From CAZRRV01 sp045660865 (GTDB lineage: Bacteria > Bacillota > Clostridia > Oscillospirales > Acutalibacteraceae), in NCBI GenBank assembly GCA_045660865.1, contig JAZREP010000014.1:62001-126000 (forward strand): a DNA stretch of 64,000 nt. Reading direction: 5' to 3'. The translations under genes were made by a program, and so were the position numbers. Below the pieces are notes generated by a model. The model was not told where the DNA came from, did no database searches, and saw nothing but the letters and a program-made list of their open reading frames with translations. Below are positions 1 through 7,330 of this stretch, piece by piece. Position 1 is the stretch's first letter; every line of letters begins with the position of its first letter.

Positions 1-77
1 AACAAACAACAAACATTTATTACATTCTACTACATTTTTCCACACGATTCAATAACATTTTTTTTGGAGGAATAAAA

Positions 78-1268
78 ATGAAGGTTTTAGTAATCAATGC
101 GGGCAGCTCATCATTGAAATATCAGTTCATTGATATGGACAATGAATGCTTAATTGCAAAGGGCTTGTGTGAGCGTATCGGCACCTCTGGTGTTATTACT
201 CACAGCGCCAACGACAAGAAAATTACTAAGGAAGTTGCTATGCCTACTCACAAGGAGGCTTTTGATGCTGTTATTGCAGCTTTAACCGAGGGAGAAGGCA
301 AGGTTATAAATTCTATGAGCGAAATATCTGCGGTAGGTCACCGTGTAGTACAGGGCGGTATGGTTTACAACAAATCCTGCCTTATTACCGAGGATGTTCT
401 CAACACAGTTGAAGAATTAAAGTATTTGGCTCCTTTGCATAACCCTGCTAATATTTTGGGTATTAAGGCTTGTCAAGCTGTTTTGGGCGATACAGTTCCG
501 CAGGTTGCAGTATTTGATACCGCTTTCCACCAGACTATGCCGGCATTAGCTTATACCTATGCTATTCCTTATGAATATTATGAAAAATACGGTATCCGTC
601 GTTACGGTTTCCACGGAACATCTCATCGTTTTGTTAGTGAGCGTTGTGCTGCGATGATGGGCAAGGACGCAAAAGGTCTTAAAATTATTACCTGTCACTT
701 AGGTAACGGTTGTTCCATTACCGCTGTTAAAGATGGCGAAAGCATTGATACCAGCATGGGCTTTACTCCATTGGATGGCTTTATGATGGGTACTCGTTGC
801 GGTTCTTTGGACCCGTCTATCGTTACCTTTATTGCTGAAAGAGAAAACCTTACACCTTCAGAACTTGACTCTTTGTTTAACAAAAAATCCGGTTTATTAG
901 GTGTTTCGGGCATTTCAAATGATAGCCGTGACGTTGAGGCTGCTGCAAATGGCGGCAATGAGCGTGCTGCATTGGCTTATGAAATGCAAGAATATCAAAT
1001 TGCCAAATATATCGGCTCATATGCTGCTGCTATGGGCGGTGTTGATGCAATTGTATTCACCGGCGGTATTGGTGAAAATAATGCAAAAGTTCGTAAATAC
1101 GTTTGTGATAAAGTTGCATTTATGGGCTTTACACTTGATGAGGATAAAAACTCCATTCGTGGAGAGGAGATTGAAATTTCCACAGATGATTCTAAAGTTA
1201 AAGTATTTGTTATTCCTACCAATGAGGAATTGGTTATCGCTCGCGATACAGTAGCTTTAGTTCAATAA
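78..1268 (+). CDS. ackA: Acetate kinase
   Basis: Cytoplasmic kinase interconverting acetyl phosphate plus ADP and acetate plus ATP; the substrate-level phosphorylation step of acetate fermentation. The 396-residue length is normal for the family. Visible family motifs are the N-terminal NAGSSSLKY, FDTAFH near residue 147 (catalytic Asp), RRYGFHGTSH, HLGNGCS, GTRCGSLDP and FTGGIGEN near the C-terminus. The ATG start follows a clear GGAGG at about 66-70. A pta gene would be expected upstream but lies outside the window. The downstream neighbours are Na+-pump decarboxylase subunits, consistent with fermentative energy conservation. Confidence 0.98.
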   Translation: MKVLVINAGSSSLKYQFIDMDNECLIAKGLCERIGTSGVITHSANDKKITKEVAMPTHKEAFDAVIAALTEGEGKVINSMSEISAVGHRVVQGGMVYNKSCLITEDVLNTVEELKYLAPLHNPANILGIKACQAVLGDTVPQVAVFDTAFHQTMPALAYTYAIPYEYYEKYGIRRYGFHGTSHRFVSERCAAMMGKDAKGLKIITCHLGNGCSITAVKDGESIDTSMGFTPLDGFMMGTRCGSLDPSIVTFIAERENLTPSELDSLFNKKSGLLGVSGISNDSRDVEAAANGGNERAALAYEMQEYQIAKYIGSYAAAMGGVDAIVFTGGIGENNAKVRKYVCDKVAFMGFTLDEDKNSIRGEEIEISTDDSKVKVFVIPTNEELVIARDTVALVQ

Positions 1269-1297
1269 TATAAAAATATTGACAATACAAAATTTAG

Positions 1298-1450
1298 GCA
1301 TGGTGTAGCACAGGCATACAATTAAGTGTTTCGGAAAAAATAGTTGTTAATGCAAAAAGCAACTTTTGTCGTATGGAGCTTCTGTCAGGTAAAGACCAAG
1401 TCTATATATTAAATATCCGTCCGGTTGGCGGTACGGCAGTAAAAGAATAG
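1298..1450 (+). other. Short open frame without a clear start, possible gene remnant
   Basis: Between ackA and the decarboxylase gamma gene one frame stays open for 50 codons and ends in TAG at 1448-1450. It has no good start: the first ATG is at 1372 and has no Shine-Dalgarno site, which would leave only 26 residues ending in NIRPVGGTAVKE. That ending faintly recalls the IRPATVGG near the end of the neighbouring gamma subunit, so a decayed or frameshifted relative is possible. It may equally be noncoding. No function is assigned. Confidence 0.25.
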
Positions 1451-1460
1451 GAGATTTTTT

Positions 1461-1844
1461 ATGTTTAGTTCACTTACGCTTCTTGAAAAAGCTAATGCTT
1501 TTGAGCTTGGCGCAAATGTAACATTAAGCGGTATAGCAATTGTTTTTATTGCGCTAATACTTTTAGTTTTAGTTATTTCGGTATTTTCTTTGTTTTTTAA
1601 GCAAAAGAAGATTACCAAATTTGAAGCACCGAAACAGGTGGCAAAACCTGTTAAAAAGCCGGTAACAGTTACAAATACTGCCGAGGACGAGGATGAGATA
1701 ATAGCTGTTATTGCTGCTGCGGTAGATGTAATATACAGTGGTAGCGGCAAAAAAGCAGTTATTCGCTCTATTAGACCTGCAACCGTGGGCGGTCGTCCCG
1801 CTTGGGCAACAGCAGGCCTTATGGAAAACACCAAAGCATTTTAG
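1461..1844 (+). CDS. oadG: Na+-pump decarboxylase gamma subunit (OadG family)
   Basis: Small membrane subunit that anchors and assembles biotin-dependent, Na+-translocating decarboxylases (oxaloacetate, methylmalonyl-CoA or glutaconyl-CoA type). The 127-residue protein has one strongly hydrophobic segment at about residues 17-45, then a charged Lys/Ala/Pro-type linker and a short conserved tail containing SIRPATVGGRPAW, the usual OadG layout. A GGAG Shine-Dalgarno at about 1450 supports the ATG. The beta subunit follows after 17 nt. No alpha (carboxyltransferase) or biotin carrier gene is in the window, so the substrate cannot be told. Confidence 0.85.
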   Translation: MFSSLTLLEKANAFELGANVTLSGIAIVFIALILLVLVISVFSLFFKQKKITKFEAPKQVAKPVKKPVTVTNTAEDEDEIIAVIAAAVDVIYSGSGKKAVIRSIRPATVGGRPAWATAGLMENTKAF

Positions 1845-1861
1845 TAATTGGAGAACCAGAT

Positions 1862-3106
1862 ATGTGGAATAATTTTATAGATAGTATTCGTGGAATTATG
1901 GGTGAGTCCGGCTTTGCAATGCTCTTTATAGGCGATGGCTGGAAAAACCTTATTATGATTGCTGTTGCTTGCGTACTTTTGTATTTGGCAATTAAAAAGC
2001 AGTACGAGCCGCTTTTGTTGCTTCCTATTGCTTTTGGTATGCTGCTGGCAAACCTTCCGGGCGCGGCAATGTTTCATAGTGAAATGTTTAATCCCAACAC
2101 AAGCCAAGAGGTTTTAGATGCCGCTTTCGGTACCGGAACGGTGTTCTGGGAGAACGGGCACTTGTTAGTAGGCAATGTGTTAAAGCACGGCGGATTGTTG
2201 GATATTTTATACCTAGGCGTTAAGTTGGGTATTTATCCGCCCCTTATTTTCCTTGGTATAGGTTGTATGACCGACTTTGGACCGCTTATTAGCAATCCCA
2301 AGAGCTTTTTGCTCGGCGCCGCTGCACAGGCAGGTATATTCTTCGCTTTTGTCGGTGCTTTAGCGTTAGGTATGAGCCCCAATGTTGCAGGTTCAATTGG
2401 TATTATAGGCGGCGCAGACGGCCCCACAGCTATATATGTTACATCAAAACTTGCCCCAGAGTACTTAGGACCGATTGCAGTTGCAGCATATTCTTATATG
2501 GCGTTGGTACCGGTTATTCAACCGCCCATTATGAAGGCGCTCACTACCAAAAAAGAGCGTATGATAAGAATGGAACAACTTCGTGTTGTTTCTAAGACCG
2601 AGAAGATTATCTTCCCGATACTCGTTACCGTTTTGGTTTCCTTGTTGTTACCGTCAGCTGCACCGCTTGTTGGTATGCTTATGCTTGGTAACCTTATGAA
2701 GGAAAGCGGTGTTGTAGAGCGTATAAGCAAAACAGCACAAAACGAGTTAATGAATATTATTACAATATTCCTTGGTGTTTCGGTTGGTGCAACGACCAAC
2801 GGCGCAACCTTCTTGGCGCTTGACACATTAAAGATTATTGCTATGGGTCTTGTAGCATTCTGCGTAGGTACCGCAGCAGGCGTTCTGTTCGGTAAGCTTA
2901 TGTGCGTACTAACCGGTGGTAAGGTTAACCCCTTGATTGGTTCTGCCGGCGTATCTGCTGTACCTATGGCTGCTCGTGTATCTCAAAAGGTAGGCCAAGA
3001 GGCAGACCCGGGCAACTTCTTACTTATGCATGCAATGGGCCCCAATGTAGCCGGTGTTATTGGCTCGGCCGTTGCTGCCGGTGTATTACTTAATATGCTT
3101 GGTTAA
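1862..3106 (+). CDS. oadB: Na+-pump decarboxylase beta subunit (OadB/MmdB family)
   Basis: Integral membrane subunit that decarboxylates carboxybiotin and exports Na+. The 414-residue protein is hydrophobic throughout with about nine or more membrane segments, and carries the family hallmark GIIGGADGPTAIY in the middle and a second Asn/Gly-rich re-entrant region (GPNVAGVIGSAVAAG) at the C-terminus. I chose ATG 1862, preceded by a GGAG at about 1850; the frame extends upstream to 1802 but that would overlap the gamma gene. It likely forms an operon with the gamma subunit and ends at a strong terminator. Whether the enzyme is an oxaloacetate, methylmalonyl-CoA or glutaconyl-CoA decarboxylase depends on an alpha subunit not seen here. 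Confidence 0.93.
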   Translation: MWNNFIDSIRGIMGESGFAMLFIGDGWKNLIMIAVACVLLYLAIKKQYEPLLLLPIAFGMLLANLPGAAMFHSEMFNPNTSQEVLDAAFGTGTVFWENGHLLVGNVLKHGGLLDILYLGVKLGIYPPLIFLGIGCMTDFGPLISNPKSFLLGAAAQAGIFFAFVGALALGMSPNVAGSIGIIGGADGPTAIYVTSKLAPEYLGPIAVAAYSYMALVPVIQPPIMKALTTKKERMIRMEQLRVVSKTEKIIFPILVTVLVSLLLPSAAPLVGMLMLGNLMKESGVVERISKTAQNELMNIITIFLGVSVGATTNGATFLALDTLKIIAMGLVAFCVGTAAGVLFGKLMCVLTGGKVNPLIGSAGVSAVPMAARVSQKVGQEADPGNFLLMHAMGPNVAGVIGSAVAAGVLLNMLG

Positions 3107-3118
3107 TAAACATTTACT

Positions 3119-3153
3119 TAAAACCGCAGGGATAACTCCCTGCGGTTTTTTTA
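3119..3153 (+). terminator. Rho-independent terminator after oadB
   Basis: Perfect hairpin with arms ACCGCAGGGA and TCCCTGCGGT, loop TAAC, followed by a run of seven to eight T. It separates the decarboxylase operon from the UbiD operon. Confidence 0.95.
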
Positions 3154-3198
3154 TATAATTTTGCAAACCTTGGATAAAATAATACTTGGTGATATGTT

Positions 3199-4560
3199 TT
3201 GAATTTTAGCTCTTTAAGGCAATATATTGATGCGCTTGATAGAAATAATGACCTTGAAATTATTGATAAAATTATGGACCCGGAAATAGAAATTGCAAAA
3301 TTTGCGGCGCAACAGGTAAAACAAGGCGGAAAGGGTTTGCTGTTTACTAATGTAAGCGGTTCTGGTTTTCGCCTTTTTATGAATGGGTTTGGTAGTGAAG
3401 AGCGAATGGCGTATGCCTTGGGCTTTAAATCCTTGAAACAGGCAGGGGATAAGATGCGTAAATTGTTATCGGTTTTGGAGATTACATCACCGCTTCAACT
3501 TGTGAATAAATTAGATGTTTTATTTTCTGCGGCTTGTGTCTTTCCTTGTAAGGTGCCTATGCCTAACGATTATATAGTAGAAAAAACCGATTTTTCAAAA
3601 TATCCTATTTTAAAAACCTACCCCAAAGACGGAGGCCGCTTTATAACTATGGGGCTGACTATATTAAGGAATTTGGAAACAAAAAAGCAAAATATAGGGC
3701 TTTATCGTTTGCAGGTGCATGATAATAATACGCTGGGAATGCATATTCATACACATAAGGACGGCGCTGAAATATTACAGAAATATAAAGAGAAAAATAA
3801 ACTGGCACCGGTAGCAATTTTGGTAGGTTGCGACCCTGTGCTTCAATATGCTGCAACGGCTCCACTTCCCAAAGGAATGGATGAATTGGCTTTTGCGGGT
3901 TTTTTGCGTGGCCGACCGCAAAAATGTATAATTGATAAGGATACAGGTCTTTGTATTCCAAAAGATTTTGAGTTTTTATTTTTAGGATATATTGATATGA
4001 ACGAAACAAAGCAGGAGGGACCCTTCGGTGACCATACAGGCTATTATTCAGCGGTGGGAGAGTATCCTGTTTTCCATAGTTTGAAAACCATACGCAAACC
4101 GGATGCAATTTTTTGCGCCACTGTTGTCGGCAAGCCACCAATGGAGGATTACTATATGGGTCTTGCCACACAGCAAATATTTTTGCCTTTTGCACAAACT
4201 CTTTGCCCTGAAATTGTTGATTGGCATTTTCCGCCTGAAGGTATTTTTCACGGCTGTGTAGTTGTAAGCATAAAAAACAGATATGTAGGTGCCGCTAAAA
4301 AAGTGTTGCATTTTATTTGGAGTACAGCGCAATTGATGTTCAGTAAAGCGGTGATATTAGTTGATGCAGATGTCGACCCGTCTGATATTTCTACTGTGCT
4401 GTGGCGGGTTTTTAATAATGTTGATTGGAAGAGGGATATAATATTAGATGAGGGCGCTTTAGATGTCCTTGACCATTCCGGCGGGGCAAAAATCGGTATA
4501 GATGCTACCGAAAAGACTTATTTACCAAATTGGCCTGAAAGGACCGAGTTTGATGCTTAA
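3199..4560 (+). CDS. ubiD: UbiD-family prenylated-FMN-dependent decarboxylase
   Basis: Non-oxidative decarboxylase that uses prenylated FMN made by UbiX. At 453 residues it is full length for the family. Motifs visible include GLYRLQVHDNN followed by GMHIHTHKDGA (the cofactor and metal-binding region), and EGPFGDHTGYY, which carries the family's catalytic acidic residues. The start is TTG at 3199 with a GGTGAT-like site just upstream. The gene overlaps UbiA by 8 nt and UbiX follows, so the likely role is decarboxylation of a prenylated aromatic acid in quinone biosynthesis (MqnL-like), not free aromatic acid degradation. The substrate is inferred from neighbours only. Confidence 0.92.
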   Translation: MNFSSLRQYIDALDRNNDLEIIDKIMDPEIEIAKFAAQQVKQGGKGLLFTNVSGSGFRLFMNGFGSEERMAYALGFKSLKQAGDKMRKLLSVLEITSPLQLVNKLDVLFSAACVFPCKVPMPNDYIVEKTDFSKYPILKTYPKDGGRFITMGLTILRNLETKKQNIGLYRLQVHDNNTLGMHIHTHKDGAEILQKYKEKNKLAPVAILVGCDPVLQYAATAPLPKGMDELAFAGFLRGRPQKCIIDKDTGLCIPKDFEFLFLGYIDMNETKQEGPFGDHTGYYSAVGEYPVFHSLKTIRKPDAIFCATVVGKPPMEDYYMGLATQQIFLPFAQTLCPEIVDWHFPPEGIFHGCVVVSIKNRYVGAAKKVLHFIWSTAQLMFSKAVILVDADVDPSDISTVLWRVFNNVDWKRDIILDEGALDVLDHSGGAKIGIDATEKTYLPNWPERTEFDA

Positions 4561-5353
4561 TAAAATTAAGGTTTATCTTAGGCTTGTTATGTTTTCGCAT
4601 ACACTATTTTCGTTGCCTTTTGCAATTTGTGCCCTTTTGCTTATTCACCCAAATTTAAAGCTGTATTTTTTAACAGTTTTATCGCTTGTATCAGCACGAA
4701 CATTGGCTAATGCATTAAACAGAATTGTTGATATGAGTATTGATATAAGAAATCCCAGAACAGCCGAAAGACCGCTTTGCACAGGAGAAATATCCATAAC
4801 TGATACCTGCATTTTTACTCTTGTTACAGCAATAGTTTTTTTAATTTCGGTAATTTTTATAAATGTTCAGCTTGTTACTTTTTTACCTTTACTTGTTCTG
4901 CTTTTTATTTTCTACGCACTCACAAAACGCATAACTGCCGCTTGCCATTTTATTTTGGGGTTTATATGTTCTCTTTCGGTGGTGGGTGTCTGTTTAGCCT
5001 GTAACTCGCCTATATATTGGAGATTGGCTGCTGCCTGCGCTTTGTCTGTAACAGGGTTTGATATTTTATATGCTATAGATGATATTGAATTTGACCGTGC
5101 CTTTGGATTGCATTCTATACCTGCGGCATTAGGAGAAAGACAGTCGGTTTTAGTTTCGGCTGCTTGTTTGTTTGCTTCCTCTTATTTTTCGGGAACATTT
5201 TTATTATCGGCGGGGCTTTGCGCCTATTTGATTTCTACTGCCTCGATAGTGCTCGCTTTTATGGGGTATTATAAGTTTGCTGCCTACCGTATGAACCAGT
5301 ACGCAGGTGTCATACGACTGCTTGTCTTCGGCATAAACTATACTAAAATATAG
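4553..5353 (+). CDS. ubiA: UbiA-family prenyltransferase
   Basis: Membrane enzyme that transfers a polyprenyl chain onto an aromatic acid. The 266-residue protein is strongly hydrophobic (about seven to nine helices). It has both Asp-rich motifs: NRIVDMSIDIRNPRT with the nearby RPL, and YAIDDIEFDRAFGLHSIP. ATG 4553 sits inside the UbiD stop region (ATGCTTAA overlap) and follows AAAGGA. In the futalosine menaquinone pathway MqnP, a UbiA homologue, prenylates 1,4-dihydroxy-6-naphthoate before UbiD/UbiX-type decarboxylation; this arrangement fits that step. Family is confident; the exact aromatic acceptor is inference. Confidence 0.92.
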   Translation: MLNKIKVYLRLVMFSHTLFSLPFAICALLLIHPNLKLYFLTVLSLVSARTLANALNRIVDMSIDIRNPRTAERPLCTGEISITDTCIFTLVTAIVFLISVIFINVQLVTFLPLLVLLFIFYALTKRITAACHFILGFICSLSVVGVCLACNSPIYWRLAAACALSVTGFDILYAIDDIEFDRAFGLHSIPAALGERQSVLVSAACLFASSYFSGTFLLSAGLCAYLISTASIVLAFMGYYKFAAYRMNQYAGVIRLLVFGINYTKI

Positions 5354-5368
5354 ATAAATGAGGTAGTT

Positions 5369-5923
5369 ATGAAGATACTGATTGGTATAAGCGGAGCTTC
5401 GGGCAGTGTACTTGCAAAAACTATGATTGAACAACTGCAGAACAGGGGACATTGCATATACGTAGTGGCAAGTGAAACGGCGCGGGCAGTCTTTTTGCTT
5501 GAACAAGGTGATACACTTGAAAACTTTTTATGCACTCAACCCGATGTGATTAAACAATATGACAACGACAATTTGTTTGCTCCGTTTTCCTCAGGCAGTT
5601 TTTATGCAGATGTATTTATAATTATTCCTTGTTCGGTAGGTTGCGCTGCAAGGATAGCAAACAGTGTATCCAATTCATTGATTACCAGGACTGCAGATGT
5701 CTTTATTAAAGAACGGCGACCTATGATGCTTTGTGTAAGGGAAAGTCCTCTCAGTTCACTTCACTTAGAGGCGCTGTTGCGCCTTTCAAATTGTGGAGTA
5801 TACATATTTCCGGTTGTGCCGAATTTTTACAGCGGCGGTGATATTGCCAAAAATATTGTCGGTCGTGCGTTAACCACCCTTAAAATCGAAAATGATTTTT
5901 ATAAGGGGTGGCAGGGTATTTGA
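5369..5923 (+). CDS. ubiX: UbiX-family flavin prenyltransferase
   Basis: Makes prenylated FMN, the cofactor needed by UbiD, from FMNH2 and dimethylallyl (pyro)phosphate. At 184 residues it is normal length. Motifs: N-terminal GISGASGSVLA (phosphate binding), SSGSF, and KERRPMMLCVRESPLSSLHL, which matches the conserved ERRPL-RETPLS-HL signature. It starts 15 nt after ubiA and overlaps the downstream lipoprotein gene by 4 nt (TTGA) if that gene uses its TTG start, so it lies within one transcription unit. Confidence 0.95.
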   Translation: MKILIGISGASGSVLAKTMIEQLQNRGHCIYVVASETARAVFLLEQGDTLENFLCTQPDVIKQYDNDNLFAPFSSGSFYADVFIIIPCSVGCAARIANSVSNSLITRTADVFIKERRPMMLCVRESPLSSLHLEALLRLSNCGVYIFPVVPNFYSGGDIAKNIVGRALTTLKIENDFYKGWQGI

Positions 5924-6735
5924 AAAGGTTTTTATGCCTTTTTGTTTTGCTTTGCTTACTTTTCTGTAACGGTTGTAAAAAACAAAAAGTGCAAATCGGT
6001 TTGATGGCTGACTTAGACTCCTTACCAATCGCTTATGCCTATTTGCAGGGTTGGTTATCGCACGAAATAGAATTAAAGGTTTTTAACTCTGCGCCAATGC
6101 GTGACAGCGCTTTTGTGTCGGGGAATTTGGTTGGTTGTGTGTCTGATTTGATTAGCGCAATTCACCTTGCTGACACAGGTGCCGAGATAACAGCGCCGAT
6201 TACAACGGGAGGCAGGTATGCGCTTGTAAAAAATAGTTCTTCAAAAAATACAGTTGCAATAAGCAGCGGCACAATAATTGAATATTTCTGTGATAAATTT
6301 GAAACCGATTATGAAAAAACTATAATTGCCTCTATGAGTGAACGGTGCAGTATGCTGTTGCAAAATAAAGTTGGCGCCGCCGTCTTGCCTGAACCGTTTG
6401 CCAACTATGCTGTGGAAAAAGGTTGTTCTTATGTGAATAAAAGCACCGAAACTAAGGTGGGGGTAATGCTGTTTAAAAAAAGCTTTGTAAAATCCGGCTT
6501 GTACGACGAGTTTTGCACAGCATATAATAATGCTGTTGCGGAAATTACAAGGGGTGCCGATTTGAGTGATAGTGCAAATTTTCTAGGCTTTCCCAAGGTT
6601 GATACAACAAAGCTTCAGTTGAATTTCAGCTATGCGGCACCACCCGATAAAGCAACATTTGATGAGGTCTGTGAATATATGCGAGTATATCAGCAGTTTG
6701 ACGGAGAAGTAGAGTATGATAGACTTTGCGGTTGA
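5920..6735 (+). CDS. ABC-type substrate-binding lipoprotein (SsuA/NMT1-like)
   Basis: Predicted extracellular binding lipoprotein of an ABC importer. The N-terminus is basic, then a hydrophobic run ends in FCNGCKK, a plausible but atypical lipobox with the Cys near residue 19. The mature part begins VQIGLMADLDSLPIAYA, resembling SsuA/TauA/NMT1 binding proteins, and includes VGAAVLPEPFANYA, the usual hinge-strand region. I prefer TTG 5920 (overlapping the UbiX stop as TTGA, AGGG just upstream); GTG 5908 is an alternative adding four residues. It overlaps the permease by 20 nt. The ligand is unknown; the quinone-type neighbours suggest an aromatic precursor. Confidence 0.78.
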   Translation: MKRFLCLFVLLCLLFCNGCKKQKVQIGLMADLDSLPIAYAYLQGWLSHEIELKVFNSAPMRDSAFVSGNLVGCVSDLISAIHLADTGAEITAPITTGGRYALVKNSSSKNTVAISSGTIIEYFCDKFETDYEKTIIASMSERCSMLLQNKVGAAVLPEPFANYAVEKGCSYVNKSTETKVGVMLFKKSFVKSGLYDEFCTAYNNAVAEITRGADLSDSANFLGFPKVDTTKLQLNFSYAAPPDKATFDEVCEYMRVYQQFDGEVEYDRLCG

Positions 6736-7330
6736 ACTTACATTACACTTTTTTGCCAGTATAGGCAGACTTCTTTTAGCTGCAGCAAATACAGTTTTGT
6801 TTGCCTTGGCGCTTGGATGGGCTGCTTTTAAAAGTAAAGCTTTTTATAATATTGTAAATTTCTTATCCTCAATACCTGCAATGGCTTTGCTGCCTGTAAT
6901 TATGCTTGTGTTCGGTATAGGTGAAGTTAGTAAACAAATACTGCTTTTAGCTAGCGGAATTTGGGTTTGTACAATTCGTATGAGTGAGGCATATAATGTG
7001 CTTAATGTTCTTTTAGAGCCTTTTGTTGTTAACAGTTACAGTATTAGACAAGCGGTTTTAAAAATCGTGATGCCAACATTAAGATGTGATATTGCTGAAG
7101 CCTTTAGACGCACCTTTTTAGTAAGCATTACACTATTGCTTATTGCTGAAAATTACGGCACGGAATATGGTGTCGGTTATTATATAAACCACGCTTGGCA
7201 AAGCTTTGATTATTTGGGAGTTGCTTACGGTATAATACTTGCGGCAGGAATGGGACTTTTTTGCAATATGATAATAGAAAAACACCGACCAAACGGTCGG
7301 TGTTTTTTTGTTATATATTTCTGTCTATAA
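6716..7330 (+). CDS. ABC transporter permease (SsuC/TauC-like), short form
   Basis: Inner-membrane permease partner of the upstream binding lipoprotein. The 204 residues include SSIPAMALLPVIMLVFGIGEVSK split over the central helices and an EAA-type loop (AEAFRRTFLVS), both hallmarks of the SsuC/TauC permeases, but the usual length is about 250, so roughly one N-terminal helix is missing. No ATPase gene is adjacent; the subunit would have to come from elsewhere. The last coding stretch, encoding KHRPNGRCFF, is the terminator hairpin itself, and the gene overlaps the end of the opposing ATPase gene by 20 nt. The C-terminus may therefore be a recent read-through extension. Confidence 0.8.
   Translation: MIDFAVELTLHFFASIGRLLLAAANTVLFALALGWAAFKSKAFYNIVNFLSSIPAMALLPVIMLVFGIGEVSKQILLLASGIWVCTIRMSEAYNVLNVLLEPFVVNSYSIRQAVLKIVMPTLRCDIAEAFRRTFLVSITLLLIAENYGTEYGVGYYINHAWQSFDYLGVAYGIILAAGMGLFCNMIIEKHRPNGRCFFVIYFCL
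7278..7309. terminator. Bidirectional terminator inside the permease 3' end
   Basis: Hairpin with arms AACACCGACC and GGTCGGTGTT, loop AAAC, T-rich on the 3' side and A-rich on the 5' side, so it can work for both the permease operon and the convergent P-type ATPase gene. It lies within the permease coding sequence. Confidence 0.9.

Noticed and set aside
1279..1320. TTGACA at 1279-1284 as a promoter for oadG
   Set aside because: No acceptable -10 at 16-18 nt; the nearest TACAAT is more than 30 nt away.
3659..4195. Long minus-strand open frame inside the UbiD gene
   Set aside because: It mirrors the coding strand of a well-supported gene and shows no family motif or Shine-Dalgarno site.
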